A stretch of 35,458 bases of DNA from DASRBO01 sp035653595 (GCA_035653595.1 DASRBO010000149.1:1-35458); one strand, 5' to 3'; numbered from the stretch's first letter, positions 24,072 to 32,374 are shown. A program made the numbers and translations. The notes: a model not told the origin generated them from the letters alone.

Positions 24072-25373
24072 ATGGCGGGCCCGAGGATGACCAGGCTGCG
24101 GGCGGCCTCGGCCACCGACGTCGGCCGGGTGCGGCCGATCAACCAGGACTGCGTGCTGGTGGAGGAGGGCCTCTACGCCGTGGCCGACGGGATGGGCGGC
24201 CACGCCGGCGGGGAGGTCGCCGCCCGGTTGGCGGTGGAGGCGCTCCAGCAGGCCTTCACCCAGCGCGGTCCCGGCGACGGTCTCGACGGAGCCGTGCGCC
24301 AAGCCAACCGGGCGGTGTGGGAGCGCTCCAGCTCCGACCCCCAGCTGCGGGGCATGGGCACCACCATCACCGCCGTGGCCCTGGTGGAGGACGGCGACGA
24401 GGAGCAGCTGGTCGTGGCCAACGTGGGCGACTCGCGGGCCTACCTGCTGCAGAACGGTGAGATGACCCAGCTCACCACCGACCACAGCCTGGTGGCAGAG
24501 ATGGTCAGCTCCGGCGAGCTCACCGAGGACGAGGCCGTCGGCCACCCCCAGCGCAACATCGTCACCCGGGTCCTGGGCATGGCCCCCGACATCGAGGTCG
24601 ACACGTGGCAGCTGGCCCCCCACGCCGGCGACCGCCTGCTGCTCTGCAGCGACGGCCTGGTCAACGAGGTGGCCGACGCCGACATCGCCGGCGTGCTCCT
24701 CGAGGTCCCCGATCCCGAGGAGGCCTCCACCCGGCTGGTGGCGATGGCCCGCGACCACGGGGGCTCGGACAACATCTCGGTGGTGCTGGTCGACGTGGTC
24801 GAGGGCCCCGCCGCCCTCGACGGGTCGGCCGCCGCCGTGGCGGGCGCCCCGACCACCGGGCCACCGGCGAAGGCGCCGGCCAGGAAGGCCCCCGGCAAGC
24901 GGGCGCCGGCCAGGAAGACGGCCGGGCGCAAGGCGCCCTCCCGCAGCGGCCGGGGCCGGCGGGGCCTGGCCAACACCCTCCGGGTGGGCGCCTTCGTGGT
25001 AGCGCTGTGCGTGGTGCTCGGGACCGCCGCCGGGGCCATGGCCTGGTACGCCCGGGGCTCCTACTTCGTCGGACTGTCGGGCAACCGCCTCACCGTCTTC
25101 CAGGGCCGCCCCGGCGGCCTGCTGTGGTGGCGGCCGACCGTGGCCCGCAGGACCCCCGTCACCACCACCGACGTGCTCCCCTCCCGGCTGGCCGACCTGC
25201 GGGCGGGCAAGGTCGAGCCGTCGCGCCAGGCCGCCCTGCGCTACGTCAACAATCTGCTGGCCGAGGCCCAGGCCGCCCGGGCCGCCGGCGGGGCCATCGC
25301 GCCGGCGCCGCCCACCATCCCCAAGCCCACCACAACCATCGCCACCCGCACGGGTACGAGCTCGATCCCGTGA
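24072..25373 (+). CDS. pstP: PstP, PP2C-type Ser/Thr phosphatase
   Basis: A 433-residue membrane phosphatase that reverses PknB-type phosphorylation. The catalytic domain (about 8-245) keeps the metal-binding aspartates: D26 in NQD, D39 and G40 in DGMGG, D194 in SDGL and D233 in GGSDNIS. A Lys/Arg/Ala/Pro-rich linker (about 255-300) precedes a single membrane helix (about 305-326), and an extracellular tail of about 105 residues follows. The overall layout is that of mycobacterial PstP. The stop overlaps the pbpA start as GTGA, leaving no room for rodA, which normally lies here. Confidence 0.96.
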   Translation: MAGPRMTRLRAASATDVGRVRPINQDCVLVEEGLYAVADGMGGHAGGEVAARLAVEALQQAFTQRGPGDGLDGAVRQANRAVWERSSSDPQLRGMGTTITAVALVEDGDEEQLVVANVGDSRAYLLQNGEMTQLTTDHSLVAEMVSSGELTEDEAVGHPQRNIVTRVLGMAPDIEVDTWQLAPHAGDRLLLCSDGLVNEVADADIAGVLLEVPDPEEASTRLVAMARDHGGSDNISVVLVDVVEGPAALDGSAAAVAGAPTTGPPAKAPARKAPGKRAPARKTAGRKAPSRSGRGRRGLANTLRVGAFVVALCVVLGTAAGAMAWYARGSYFVGLSGNRLTVFQGRPGGLLWWRPTVARRTPVTTTDVLPSRLADLRAGKVEPSRQAALRYVNNLLAEAQAARAAGGAIAPAPPTIPKPTTTIATRTGTSSIP

Positions 25374-26839
25374 ACCGTCAGATCCGGCGGCTGGGGATCG
25401 CCCTTCTGGTGTGCTTCGCCGCGCTGTTCCTGCAGCTCAACTACGTGCAGGTGGTGGAGGCGCACAAGCTGGCCACCGCCCCGGGCAACACCAGGGCGAT
25501 CACCGAGTCCTACAGCCGGCCCCGGGGGGTCATCCAGACCGCCGACGGGGTGGTCGTGGCCCGGTCCGTCCCGACGAAGGACAGCCTCAAGTTCCTCCGC
25601 CAGTACCCCACCGGCCAGCTCTTCGCCCAGGTGACGGGGTACTACTCGTTCATCTACGGCGCCGACGGGGTGGAGCGTGTCTACGACCCGCAGCTGACAG
25701 GCAAGAGCCTCCCCATCAGGAAACTGTCGGATCTGCTGACCACCCGGATCAGCACCGGCGACGTGACCCTCACCTTGTCGAACAAGCTGCAGCAGGCCGC
25801 CCAGTCAGCCCTGGGCAGCCGGGTCGGCTCGGTGGTGGCCATCGACCCGGACAGCGGCGGCATCCTCGCCATGTGGAGCTACCCGTCCTACGACCCCAAC
25901 CCGCTGTCGGCCCATGACTCCACCGCCCAGAAGAACGCCTGGAACCTCTACCAGCTCGACCCGGCCCAGCCGATGCTCGACCGGGCCTTCCGCCGCAGCT
26001 ACCCGCCGGGGTCCACCTTCAAGATCGTGACCTCATCGGCGGTGCTCGACCGCGACCCATCGCTGGCCGGCAAGTCCTATCCGGAGACCGGGCAGATCTC
26101 GCTGCCGCTGACCACCAACACCCTGCACAACTTCAACCACGAGAGCTGCGGCGGCACTCTGCCCGAGCTGCTCAAGGTCTCCTGCGACACCGGCTTCGGC
26201 CAGATCGGCCTCGACCTGGGGGCGGACAACCTGTCGGGCGAGGCGGCCGCTTTCGGCTTCGGCCAGGCGCCCAGGCTCGACCTGCCGGCGCCGGCGGCGT
26301 CGACCTTCCCGCCGGCGTCGTACTTCAAGGCCAACCTGCCGCTGCTGGCCTTCTCGGCCATCGGCCAGGCCGACGTGTCCGCCACCGCCCTGCAGATGGC
26401 GCTGGTGGGAGCGGCCATCGCCCACGGCGGCACGGCCATGACGCCGCACGTCATGAGCGAGATCACCGACAGCGAGGGCAACGTGGTGACCCGCTACTCC
26501 CCCCATCCGTGGCTGCAGGCGACCTCGGCCCAGACGGCGTCGGCGGTGACGGCCATGATGACCCAGGTGGTGCAGCCGGGGGGCACCGCCCCCGACCTCA
26601 ACCTGCCCGGTGTGCAGGTCGCCGCCAAGACCGGCACGGCCCAGACCGGGGTCAACACCACCGACGACTGGATGGTCGCCTTCGCCCCCGCCAACGCCCC
26701 CCGGGTGGTGGTGGCGGTCAACGTCCCCGGTCAGGCCCCCTCGGCCACCGGCGACGCCGTGGCCGGCCCCATCGCCAAGGCCGTTCTCACCGCCGCCCTG
26801 TCGCTGTCGGCCTCGTCCACCCCGCCCCCGGCCGGATGA
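25370..26839 (+). CDS. pbpA: PbpA, class B penicillin-binding protein (transpeptidase)
   Basis: A 489-residue class B transpeptidase that crosslinks peptidoglycan during growth or division. It starts at GTG 25370, overlapping the pstP stop. A membrane anchor lies at about 8-25 and the dimerisation region (RPRGVIQTADG) near 47-60. The transpeptidase domain carries S215-x-x-K218 (STFK), S271-C-D273 and K420-T-G. The second motif is SCD instead of the more common SxN; this also occurs in other PBP2-type enzymes, so it need not impair activity. The paired SEDS glycosyltransferase RodA is absent from the cluster and must be encoded elsewhere if present. Confidence 0.95.
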   Translation: MNRQIRRLGIALLVCFAALFLQLNYVQVVEAHKLATAPGNTRAITESYSRPRGVIQTADGVVVARSVPTKDSLKFLRQYPTGQLFAQVTGYYSFIYGADGVERVYDPQLTGKSLPIRKLSDLLTTRISTGDVTLTLSNKLQQAAQSALGSRVGSVVAIDPDSGGILAMWSYPSYDPNPLSAHDSTAQKNAWNLYQLDPAQPMLDRAFRRSYPPGSTFKIVTSSAVLDRDPSLAGKSYPETGQISLPLTTNTLHNFNHESCGGTLPELLKVSCDTGFGQIGLDLGADNLSGEAAAFGFGQAPRLDLPAPAASTFPPASYFKANLPLLAFSAIGQADVSATALQMALVGAAIAHGGTAMTPHVMSEITDSEGNVVTRYSPHPWLQATSAQTASAVTAMMTQVVQPGGTAPDLNLPGVQVAAKTGTAQTGVNTTDDWMVAFAPANAPRVVVAVNVPGQAPSATGDAVAGPIAKAVLTAALSLSASSTPPPAG

Positions 26840-26915
26840 CCGCAGGCCCGCCCCGACCGCCAGCACGACCCGGCGACCATCGCCTCCACCCGCCCACCTA
26901 GTCTCTGGACGCCTC

Positions 26916-28673
26916 ATGCCCGACGAGAGCCCCCCCGTCTACAACAGCCGCTACGAGTTGGTACGCCGGCTGGCGCGCGGCGGCATGGCCGAGGTGTACC
27001 TGGGCCGGGATCTCTCCCTCGACCGCCCGGTCGCCCTCAAGGTGCTCTCGCCCGAACTGTCGCGCGACGATGCCTTCGTCGAGCGCTTCCGGCGGGAGGC
27101 CCAGGCGGCGGCCAACCTCAGCCATCCAAACGTCGTGAGCGTCTACGACTGGGGCGAGGCCGAGGGCTCCTACTTCATCGTGATGGAGCACGTCTCCGGG
27201 CCCACCCTGTCCTCGGTGATCCGCTCGGACGGGCCGCTGTCCGCCGAGCGGGCGGCGAAGCTGGGCGCCGACATCGCCGCCGCCCTGGCCTTCGCCCACC
27301 GCCAGGGGGTGATCCACCGCGACGTGAAGCCGGGCAACGTCCTCATCGCCGGCGACGACCACGTCAAGGTGACCGACTTCGGGATCGCCCGTGCCACCAG
27401 GGCCGCCGGCGACGCCAACCTCACCCAGACCGGGGCGGTGCTCGGCACCGCCACCTACTTCTCGCCGGAGCAGGCCGAAGGCGCGGCGGTGGACGCCCGC
27501 AGCGACGTGTACTCCCTCGGCGTCGTCCTTTACGAGATGGTCACCGGGGAGCCGCCGTTTCGCGGCGACAACCCCGTCTCCATCGCCTACAAGCACGTGC
27601 GCGAGACCCCGGAGCTGCCGACCCAGCGCAACCCCCGGGTGCCGCCCGAGTTCGAGGCCATCGTCCTCAAGGCGATGGCCAAGGATCCCGACCACCGCTA
27701 CCAGAGCGCCGACGAGCTGCGGGCCGACCTGCTGCGCTTCATCCAGGGCCGGCCGCTGGCGGTGGATCCCGCCACCGCCCTGCAGTCCGCCACCGCCGTC
27801 GTCCCCCCGGTCACCCGCCAGGCGACGGTGGTCGAGAGCACCCCGCCCCGGCGGGGTGGCCGCTCCGGTGCCTACCTGGGGCTGCTGGTCGTGCTGCTGC
27901 TCCTCCTGGCGGCCCTGCTCTACCTGTTGGCGAGGAGCCTTGGTCTGCTCGGCACCTCGGGCAAGGTGACGGTGCCGAGCGTGCTCGGCATGTCAGCCGC
28001 CCAGGCCACCAGCACCCTCACCGGTGACGGCCTCAACGTGCACGAGCAGGACCAGACCAACCCGGGGTCCTCCCCCAACACCGTCTACAACCAGGATCCG
28101 ACCGCTGGTACCAGCCTCTCCAAGGGCGGGACGGTGACCATCTTCGTGAACAAGGGCGTGTCCAACGTCGGGGTCCCCAACGTGGTGGGCCAGAACGTCA
28201 ACCAGGCCAGCAACACCCTGCAGAACGCCGGCTTCCACGTGTCGGTCGTCAACCAGCCCGACAGCAGCCCCTCGGGAACGGTGCTGAGCCAGACCCCGTC
28301 GGCCGGCCAAAGCGCCCCCCAGGGATCGACTGTCACCCTCACCGTCTCCAGCGGGCCGAACCAGGTGTCCGTTCCCGACGTCACCGGGCTGTCGGAGGCC
28401 CAGGCCTCCAACGAGCTCGGTCAGGCCGGCTTCCGCGTGTCGGTCATCAACCAGCCCGACAACAGCCAGCCCCAGGGCACCGTCATCGCCCAGAACCCCC
28501 CGGGCGGCAGTCAGGCGCCTCAGGGCTCGACGGTGACCATCGCCGTGTCGAGCGGGCCCTCGTCGACCACCACCAGCTCGACGACGACCAGCACCACCTT
28601 CACCAGCACGACCTTCTTCGGCTCGACCACCACGACCAACGGCCGGGGGACGACCACCACGACCTCCGGCTGA
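26916..28673 (+). CDS. pknB: PknB, PASTA-domain Ser/Thr kinase
   Basis: A 585-residue transmembrane kinase. The kinase domain (about 13-275) has the glycine loop LARGGMAEVYLG, K42 in VALKVL, D136 in HRDVKPGN and D154 in DFG, all intact. A membrane helix follows at about 319-342. Three extracellular PASTA repeats, at about 350-414, 417-481 and 483-549, should sense muropeptides or lipid II. The tail (about 550-585) is almost only Thr and Ser. The start ATG is 76 bases after pbpA, with TAGTCT 11 bases before it, so an extra promoter is possible. Mycobacterial PknB has four PASTA units; this has three. It is the only kinase in the cluster. Confidence 0.96.
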   Translation: MPDESPPVYNSRYELVRRLARGGMAEVYLGRDLSLDRPVALKVLSPELSRDDAFVERFRREAQAAANLSHPNVVSVYDWGEAEGSYFIVMEHVSGPTLSSVIRSDGPLSAERAAKLGADIAAALAFAHRQGVIHRDVKPGNVLIAGDDHVKVTDFGIARATRAAGDANLTQTGAVLGTATYFSPEQAEGAAVDARSDVYSLGVVLYEMVTGEPPFRGDNPVSIAYKHVRETPELPTQRNPRVPPEFEAIVLKAMAKDPDHRYQSADELRADLLRFIQGRPLAVDPATALQSATAVVPPVTRQATVVESTPPRRGGRSGAYLGLLVVLLLLLAALLYLLARSLGLLGTSGKVTVPSVLGMSAAQATSTLTGDGLNVHEQDQTNPGSSPNTVYNQDPTAGTSLSKGGTVTIFVNKGVSNVGVPNVVGQNVNQASNTLQNAGFHVSVVNQPDSSPSGTVLSQTPSAGQSAPQGSTVTLTVSSGPNQVSVPDVTGLSEAQASNELGQAGFRVSVINQPDNSQPQGTVIAQNPPGGSQAPQGSTVTIAVSSGPSSTTTSSTTTSTTFTSTTFFGSTTTTNGRGTTTTTSG

Positions 28674-28692
28674 CCCCGGCGCCGGGCCGGGG
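28674..28692 (+). terminator. Hairpin after pknB
   Basis: CCCCGGC (28674-28680) pairs with GCCGGGG (28686-28692) across five bases, directly after the pknB stop codon. It separates pknB from the converging trpG/pabA gene. Confidence 0.55.
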
Positions 28693-28702
28693 CCCCCGCC
28701 GG

Positions 28703-28717
28703 GGCGGCGCAGCCGCC
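28703..28717 (-). terminator. GGCGGC hairpin at the 3' end of the trpG/pabA gene
   Basis: GGCGGC, loop GCA, GCCGCC, three bases past the stop codon of the minus-strand gene. It is nearly identical with the hairpin at 16844-16858, including the flanking GGGG and GG. Confidence 0.5.
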
Positions 28718-28720
28718 GGA

Positions 28721-29290
28721 TTACAGCGAGGCCAGGAAGTTCCCCAGCAGTCGGGGCCCCTCGGTGGTGAGGATCGACTCGGGATGGAACTGCACGCCCT
28801 GCACCGGCAGCTCGCGGTGGCGCACGGCCATGATGACCCCGTCGCTGGTGGAGGCCGTCACCTCGAGGACGCCGGGCAGCCGGTCGATGACCAGGGAGTG
28901 GTAGCGGGTGGCAGCGAAGGGTGAGGGCAGGCCGGTAAGCACCCCGTCGCCCCGGTGGTGGATGTCGGAGGCCTTGCCGTGCATGATCGACGGGGCGTGG
29001 ACCACATCGGCCCCGTAGACGGCGCCGATGCACTGGTGGCCCAGGCACACCCCGAGGATCGGCACCGTGCCGGCCAGGGCGGCGATCAGCTCCATGCTGA
29101 CCCCGGCGTCCTCGGGACGGCCCGGGCCGGGGGACACGACTATCCCGTCCGGAGCGATGTCGGAGACCTCGTCGACGGTGACGGCGTCGTTGCGGCGGAC
29201 GACCGGCTCGGCCCCCAGCTCGCCCATCTCCTGGACCAGGTTGTAGACGAAGGAGTCGTAGTTGTCGACGACCAGCACCCTGGGGGGCAC
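28721..29290 (-). CDS. trpG: Glutamine amidotransferase subunit, anthranilate/aminodeoxychorismate synthase (TrpG/PabA)
   Basis: A 189-residue class I glutamine amidotransferase that supplies ammonia to anthranilate synthase (tryptophan) or aminodeoxychorismate synthase (folate). It starts at GTG 29290 because AGGAGGT stands five bases upstream. VVDNYDSFVYNLVQ at the start is typical of TrpG/PabA. The catalytic triad is C82 in GVCLGHQ, H169 and E171 in FHPES. Other signatures are SPGPGRPEDAG and MHGKASDIHH. No trpE or pabB is nearby, so the two roles cannot be told apart. The position beside pknB and crgA matches the mycobacterial order (Rv0013). Its start lies only 15 bases from crgA. Confidence 0.94.
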   Translation of the reverse strand: MPPRVLVVDNYDSFVYNLVQEMGELGAEPVVRRNDAVTVDEVSDIAPDGIVVSPGPGRPEDAGVSMELIAALAGTVPILGVCLGHQCIGAVYGADVVHAPSIMHGKASDIHHRGDGVLTGLPSPFAATRYHSLVIDRLPGVLEVTASTSDGVIMAVRHRELPVQGVQFHPESILTTEGPRLLGNFLASL

Positions 29291-29293
29291 GAG

Positions 29294-29305
29294 TAACCTC
29301 CTGGC
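29294..29305 (+). promoter_or_regulatory. Probable leaderless promoter of crgA
   Basis: TAACCT (29294-29299) stands six bases before the GTG at 29306. It overlaps the complement of the Shine-Dalgarno of the divergent trpG/pabA gene. The layout supports GTG 29306 as the crgA start. Confidence 0.45.
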
Positions 29306-29584
29306 GTGGCCCGACAGACCCGCCAGCGACAGTCTCGCCGCGGAAACGGGCCCGGGCGAGTGACGGCCAGGGGTGCGGGCCGCTACACGCCCCCGATCCC
29401 CCGCTCGGTCCGGGTCAGCCCCCGCTGGGTGCCCGCCCTGATCCTGTTCCTGCTCATCGCCGGGGTGGTCCTGATCATCATCAACTACCTCGGCGTGCTG
29501 CCCGGGGGGGCGTCCAACTGGTACCTGCTGATCGGCCTGGGGCTCATCGTGGGCGGGTTCGTGACCGCCACCAACTACCACTGA
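29306..29584 (+). CDS. crgA: CrgA, cell division regulator
   Basis: A 92-residue CrgA, a small membrane protein that recruits FtsI and links septum assembly in actinobacteria. A basic N-terminus is followed by GRYTPPIPRSVRVSPRW, typical of the family, then two membrane helices (WVPALILFLLIAGVVLIIINYLGVL and WYLLIGLGLIVGGFVTA) and the ending TNYH. The length matches mycobacterial CrgA. GTG 29306 has a -10 box six bases upstream; GTG 29360 is a shorter alternative. It is divergent from trpG/pabA. Confidence 0.93.
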   Translation: MARQTRQRQSRRGNGPGRVTARGAGRYTPPIPRSVRVSPRWVPALILFLLIAGVVLIIINYLGVLPGGASNWYLLIGLGLIVGGFVTATNYH

Positions 29585-29647
29585 CCCCCCGGGCCCGGCC
29601 GCCTTCCAGCTCCCGGATGTAGTTACAGGCGGGTAATTCTCCCCAGA

Positions 29648-29689
29648 GTTGTCCACAGGCGGTGGATAACCCCAGGCACGTTGTCAACA
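29648..29689. other. Cluster of three DnaA-box-like sites
   Basis: TTGTCCACA at 29649-29657 is identical to the preferred DnaA box of Streptomyces. GGTGGATAA at 29661-29669 is the complement of TTATCCACC. TTGTCAACA at 29681-29689 is a third, weaker site. The first two face each other and form an almost perfect inverted repeat. They lie in the gap between crgA and the thiolase gene. They may be DnaA-binding sites near an origin or a regulatory cluster. Confidence 0.4.
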
Positions 29690-29803
29690 GGCGACGACGG
29701 GGTTCACCGCCCCGGGGCGCGAAACGGCCGCCTCCGGAGGTACCGGGGCGGCCGTCCGCTGATCGCTGCTGTTGTCGCTGCGCTGCGCCGGGAGGCGCCG
29801 GGC

Positions 29804-30982
29804 CTAACCCAGCCGCTCGATGATGGTGGCGTTGGCCATGCCGCCGCCCTCGCACATGGTCTGCAGGCCGTAGCGGCCGCCGGTCCGCTCCAGCTCGTTG
29901 AGCAGGGTGGCCATGAGCTTGGCCCCCGAGCACCCGAGGGGGTGGCCCAGGGCGATGGCGCCGCCGTTCACGTTGACCCTGGACATGTCGGGGTGCAGCT
30001 CCTTCTCCCAGGCCAGCACGACCGAGGCGAAGGCCTCGTTGACCTCGAACAGGTCGATGTCGTCGACGCTGAGCTTGGCCCGCTCGAGGGCCTTGGCCGT
30101 GGCCGGTATGGGCCCGGTCAGCATGGTCACCGGGTCCACGCCCGCGAGGGCGAAGGTGTGGAAGCGGGCCCGGGGCCGGAGGCCGAGCTCGCTGGCCTTC
30201 TCCTCGCTCATGATCAGCACAGCGGCGGCGCCGTCGGTGATCTGGGACGAGTTGCCTGCGGTCACCTTCCCGTCGGGCTTGAAGGCGGGCTTGAGGTTGG
30301 CCAGCGTCTCGGGGGTGGTGCCGGGCCGGATGCCCTCGTCGCGGGCGAAGACCTCGTCGGTCTCGTGGCCCTCGTCGTCTTTGACCTTGACCGGGACGAT
30401 CTCCTTCTCGAACCGGCCCTCCTCGGTCGCCTGCAGGGCGAACTGCTGGCTGCGGGCACCGAAGGCGTCGAGGTCCTCGCGGGACAGGCCCCACTTGTCG
30501 GCGATCATCTCCGCCGATATGCCCTGCGGCACCAGGCCGCCGACCTTGGCGTAGCGCTCCATGACCCGGGGGCCGAAGGGAGCGCCCAGGCCCGGCACCA
30601 TCGAGGCGCCCATGGGCGTGCGGGTCATGCACTCCACCCCGGCGGCGACCACCACGTCGTAGGCCCCGGCGATGACGCCCTGGGCGGCGAAGTGGGCCGA
30701 CTGCTGGGACGAGCCGCACTGGCGGTCGACGCTGGTGCCGGGCACCGACTCGGGCCAGCCGGCGGCCAGCACGGCGTTGCGGGCGATGTTGACGCCCTGC
30801 TCGCCCACCTGCATGACACAGCCCATGATCACGTCGTCGACCAGGGCGGGGTCGAGGTTGTTGCGCTCGGCCAGGGCCTTCAGGACCTCGGAGGCCAGGT
30901 CGGCCGGATGCCAGCCCCGAAGCTTGCCGTTGCGCTTGCCTCCGGCGGTGCGGACGGCGTCGACGATCACTGCTGTAGCCAT
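29804..30982 (-). CDS. Thiolase (acetyl-CoA C-acyltransferase)
   Basis: A 392-residue thiolase that cleaves 3-ketoacyl-CoA with CoA or condenses two acyl-CoAs. ATG 30982 is preceded by GAGGAG five bases upstream. The nucleophile is C89 in DRQCGSSQQ. H347 in GHPLGCSGA and C377 in CEGGG complete the active site. GGAIALGHP is the thiolase signature. The EVNEAFA and NGGAI blocks are present. It belongs to the FadA/degradative type, perhaps for fatty acids or steroid side chains. The divergent neighbour is a hotdog thioesterase, and a palindrome between them suggests shared control. Confidence 0.95.
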   Translation of the reverse strand: MATAVIVDAVRTAGGKRNGKLRGWHPADLASEVLKALAERNNLDPALVDDVIMGCVMQVGEQGVNIARNAVLAAGWPESVPGTSVDRQCGSSQQSAHFAAQGVIAGAYDVVVAAGVECMTRTPMGASMVPGLGAPFGPRVMERYAKVGGLVPQGISAEMIADKWGLSREDLDAFGARSQQFALQATEEGRFEKEIVPVKVKDDEGHETDEVFARDEGIRPGTTPETLANLKPAFKPDGKVTAGNSSQITDGAAAVLIMSEEKASELGLRPRARFHTFALAGVDPVTMLTGPIPATAKALERAKLSVDDIDLFEVNEAFASVVLAWEKELHPDMSRVNVNGGAIALGHPLGCSGAKLMATLLNELERTGGRYGLQTMCEGGGMANATIIERLG

Positions 30983-31018
30983 GGGCGCTCCTCTTCTCAT
31001 CCCGACGGCGGGGGAGAA

Positions 31019-31034
31019 TTGACTGTGCGGTCAA
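31019..31034. promoter_or_regulatory. Inverted repeat between thiolase and thioesterase genes
   Basis: TTGAC (31019-31023) and GTCAA (31030-31034) are perfect half sites separated by six bases, 37 bases before the thiolase start and 86 before the thioesterase start. The length and spacing suit a TetR-family repressor of lipid metabolism. TTGACC and TTGACT within it could also serve as -35 boxes. No matching regulator gene is in the window. Confidence 0.45.
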
Positions 31035-31119
31035 GTCTTGTCCACCCGCCGCGAACGGTCCAATTCCCGTATCTTCCGCCCCCGGCGCCGGCCGGCGCGT
31101 CGATCCGAAGGAGGCCCGG

Positions 31120-31551
31120 GTGAAGGACATGGACCGCTGGTTGGGGGACGGGGGCATGCCCGTCATCGAGGCCATCGGCGCCTCCTTCGACGGCTACGGC
31201 TCCGACGACCCCTCCGGCGACGGGGCCTGGGCCGAGGCCGACTGGGTCCCGACGGCCCTGGCCTGCAACCCCCACGGCATCGTCCAGGCCGGCGTGCACT
31301 CGGTGATGCTCGACGCCGCCATGAACTTCGCCATCAACACCGGACTCGAAGGCCGCGACCGCACCCGCGCCACCCTGGAGATGAAGACCGAGACCATGCG
31401 GGTGGCCAACGCCGGTGACCACCTCCGGGTGAGGGGCTGGGTGATGCGCATGGCCAAGCAGGTCGCCTATGCCGAGGCCACCGTGACCGACGCCGGGGAC
31501 CGCCTGGTGAGCCGGGCGACCGGAACGTTCCTGCTGCACCGGGCCGACTAG
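31120..31551 (+). CDS. Hotdog-fold thioesterase (PaaI/4HBT type)
   Basis: A 143-residue acyl-CoA thioesterase-like protein. The hotdog core is seen from ACNPHGIVQAGVHSVMLDAAMNFAINTG, in which NPHG and the aspartate of LDAA match the PaaI-type catalytic region, through the strands ATLEMKTETMRV and HLRVRGWVMRMAKQVAYAEATVTD. The start is GTG 31120, with GGAGG six bases before it. It would hydrolyse acyl-CoA esters, perhaps removing products of beta-oxidation. Its placement opposite a thiolase fits lipid degradation. Confidence 0.88.
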   Translation: MKDMDRWLGDGGMPVIEAIGASFDGYGSDDPSGDGAWAEADWVPTALACNPHGIVQAGVHSVMLDAAMNFAINTGLEGRDRTRATLEMKTETMRVANAGDHLRVRGWVMRMAKQVAYAEATVTDAGDRLVSRATGTFLLHRAD

Positions 31552-31594
31552 TAGACGGGCCCGGCCAGCCGGGCCGGCCGGGCTGTCACCACCG

Positions 31595-32344
31595 GTGTCT
31601 ACGTTGCCCGCCAGGGAGCGCAGCTGGCGGTGGGCGGTGGAGACGGCAGGAAGGGTGGGGGGCCTAGTGGTGGAGCCCCCGGCGGCGGGGCCCGACGTGT
31701 GCCGGCTGTGCCGGGGGCGGTGCCGGCCGCACTACTCCGTCTGCTTCCCATGCGTCACCGCCATGTCGCAGGTGCGCTGGCCGCTGCGCCGGGTGGTCCC
31801 GGTCTCGCTGTACCGGCCGGGCGACGAGCTGCACCACGTGCTGCGCCACTACAAGGACTCGCCCGACCCCGTCGTCCGGGCCGAGCTGGCCGACCTGGTC
31901 GGCGCTCTCCTCGCCTCCTTCCTCTTCGCCCGGGCGGCCGTGGTCGCCCCGGGCGGCTGGGACGGGCTGGTGGTGGTGCCGTCCACCCGGGGCCGCCCCG
32001 GGCCCCACCCCCTGGCCGCCGCCCTAGGGGGCATCTCCGGCCTGTCCGCCCAGCTGGTCGAGGCGCTGGCCCCGGCCGGGCCCTCCGGCCACGGGCAGGC
32101 GAGCGACGAGCTGTTCCGGGCGACCGCCGATGTGGCCGGGCGGGCCCTGGTGGTGGTGGACGACACCATGACCGCCGGGGCCCGGCTGCACAGCGCCGCC
32201 TCCGCCCTCACCGGGGCGGGGGCAACCGTCGAGGTGGCCGTCGCCGTCGGGCGGGCGGTCAACCCGGCCGCCTCGCCGGCGGTGGCCGGCTGGTGGGAGC
32301 GCCATGCCCGCCGCCCGTCACCGCCGCTGCGACCGGCGGCCTGA
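31595..32344 (+). CDS. ComF-like phosphoribosyltransferase
   Basis: A 249-residue protein with an N-terminal zinc ribbon (CRLC, then CFPC) and a type I phosphoribosyltransferase domain. The PRPP-binding loop is ALVVVDDTMTAGARL near residues 190-204. The order of the two parts is that of ComF/GntX proteins. ComF is needed for DNA uptake in some bacteria, but its reaction is unknown. The start GTG 31595 is 43 bases after the thioesterase stop; no strong Shine-Dalgarno is seen. No other competence genes are present here, so a competence role is unproven. Confidence 0.8.
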   Translation: MSTLPARERSWRWAVETAGRVGGLVVEPPAAGPDVCRLCRGRCRPHYSVCFPCVTAMSQVRWPLRRVVPVSLYRPGDELHHVLRHYKDSPDPVVRAELADLVGALLASFLFARAAVVAPGGWDGLVVVPSTRGRPGPHPLAAALGGISGLSAQLVEALAPAGPSGHGQASDELFRATADVAGRALVVVDDTMTAGARLHSAASALTGAGATVEVAVAVGRAVNPAASPAVAGWWERHARRPSPPLRPAA

Positions 32345-32374
32345 ACCGGGCTCGCCCGGTCGCCTGGCCGGCGG

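Noticed and set aside
26180..26188. SCD in place of SxN in PbpA as a sign of inactivation
   Set aside because: SxD at this position is found in other active PBP2-type transpeptidases, and the SxxK and KTG motifs are intact.
29544..31175. Minus-strand frame of 543 codons over the thiolase
   Set aside because: A shadow in another frame of the thiolase gene, which has all catalytic motifs in its own frame.
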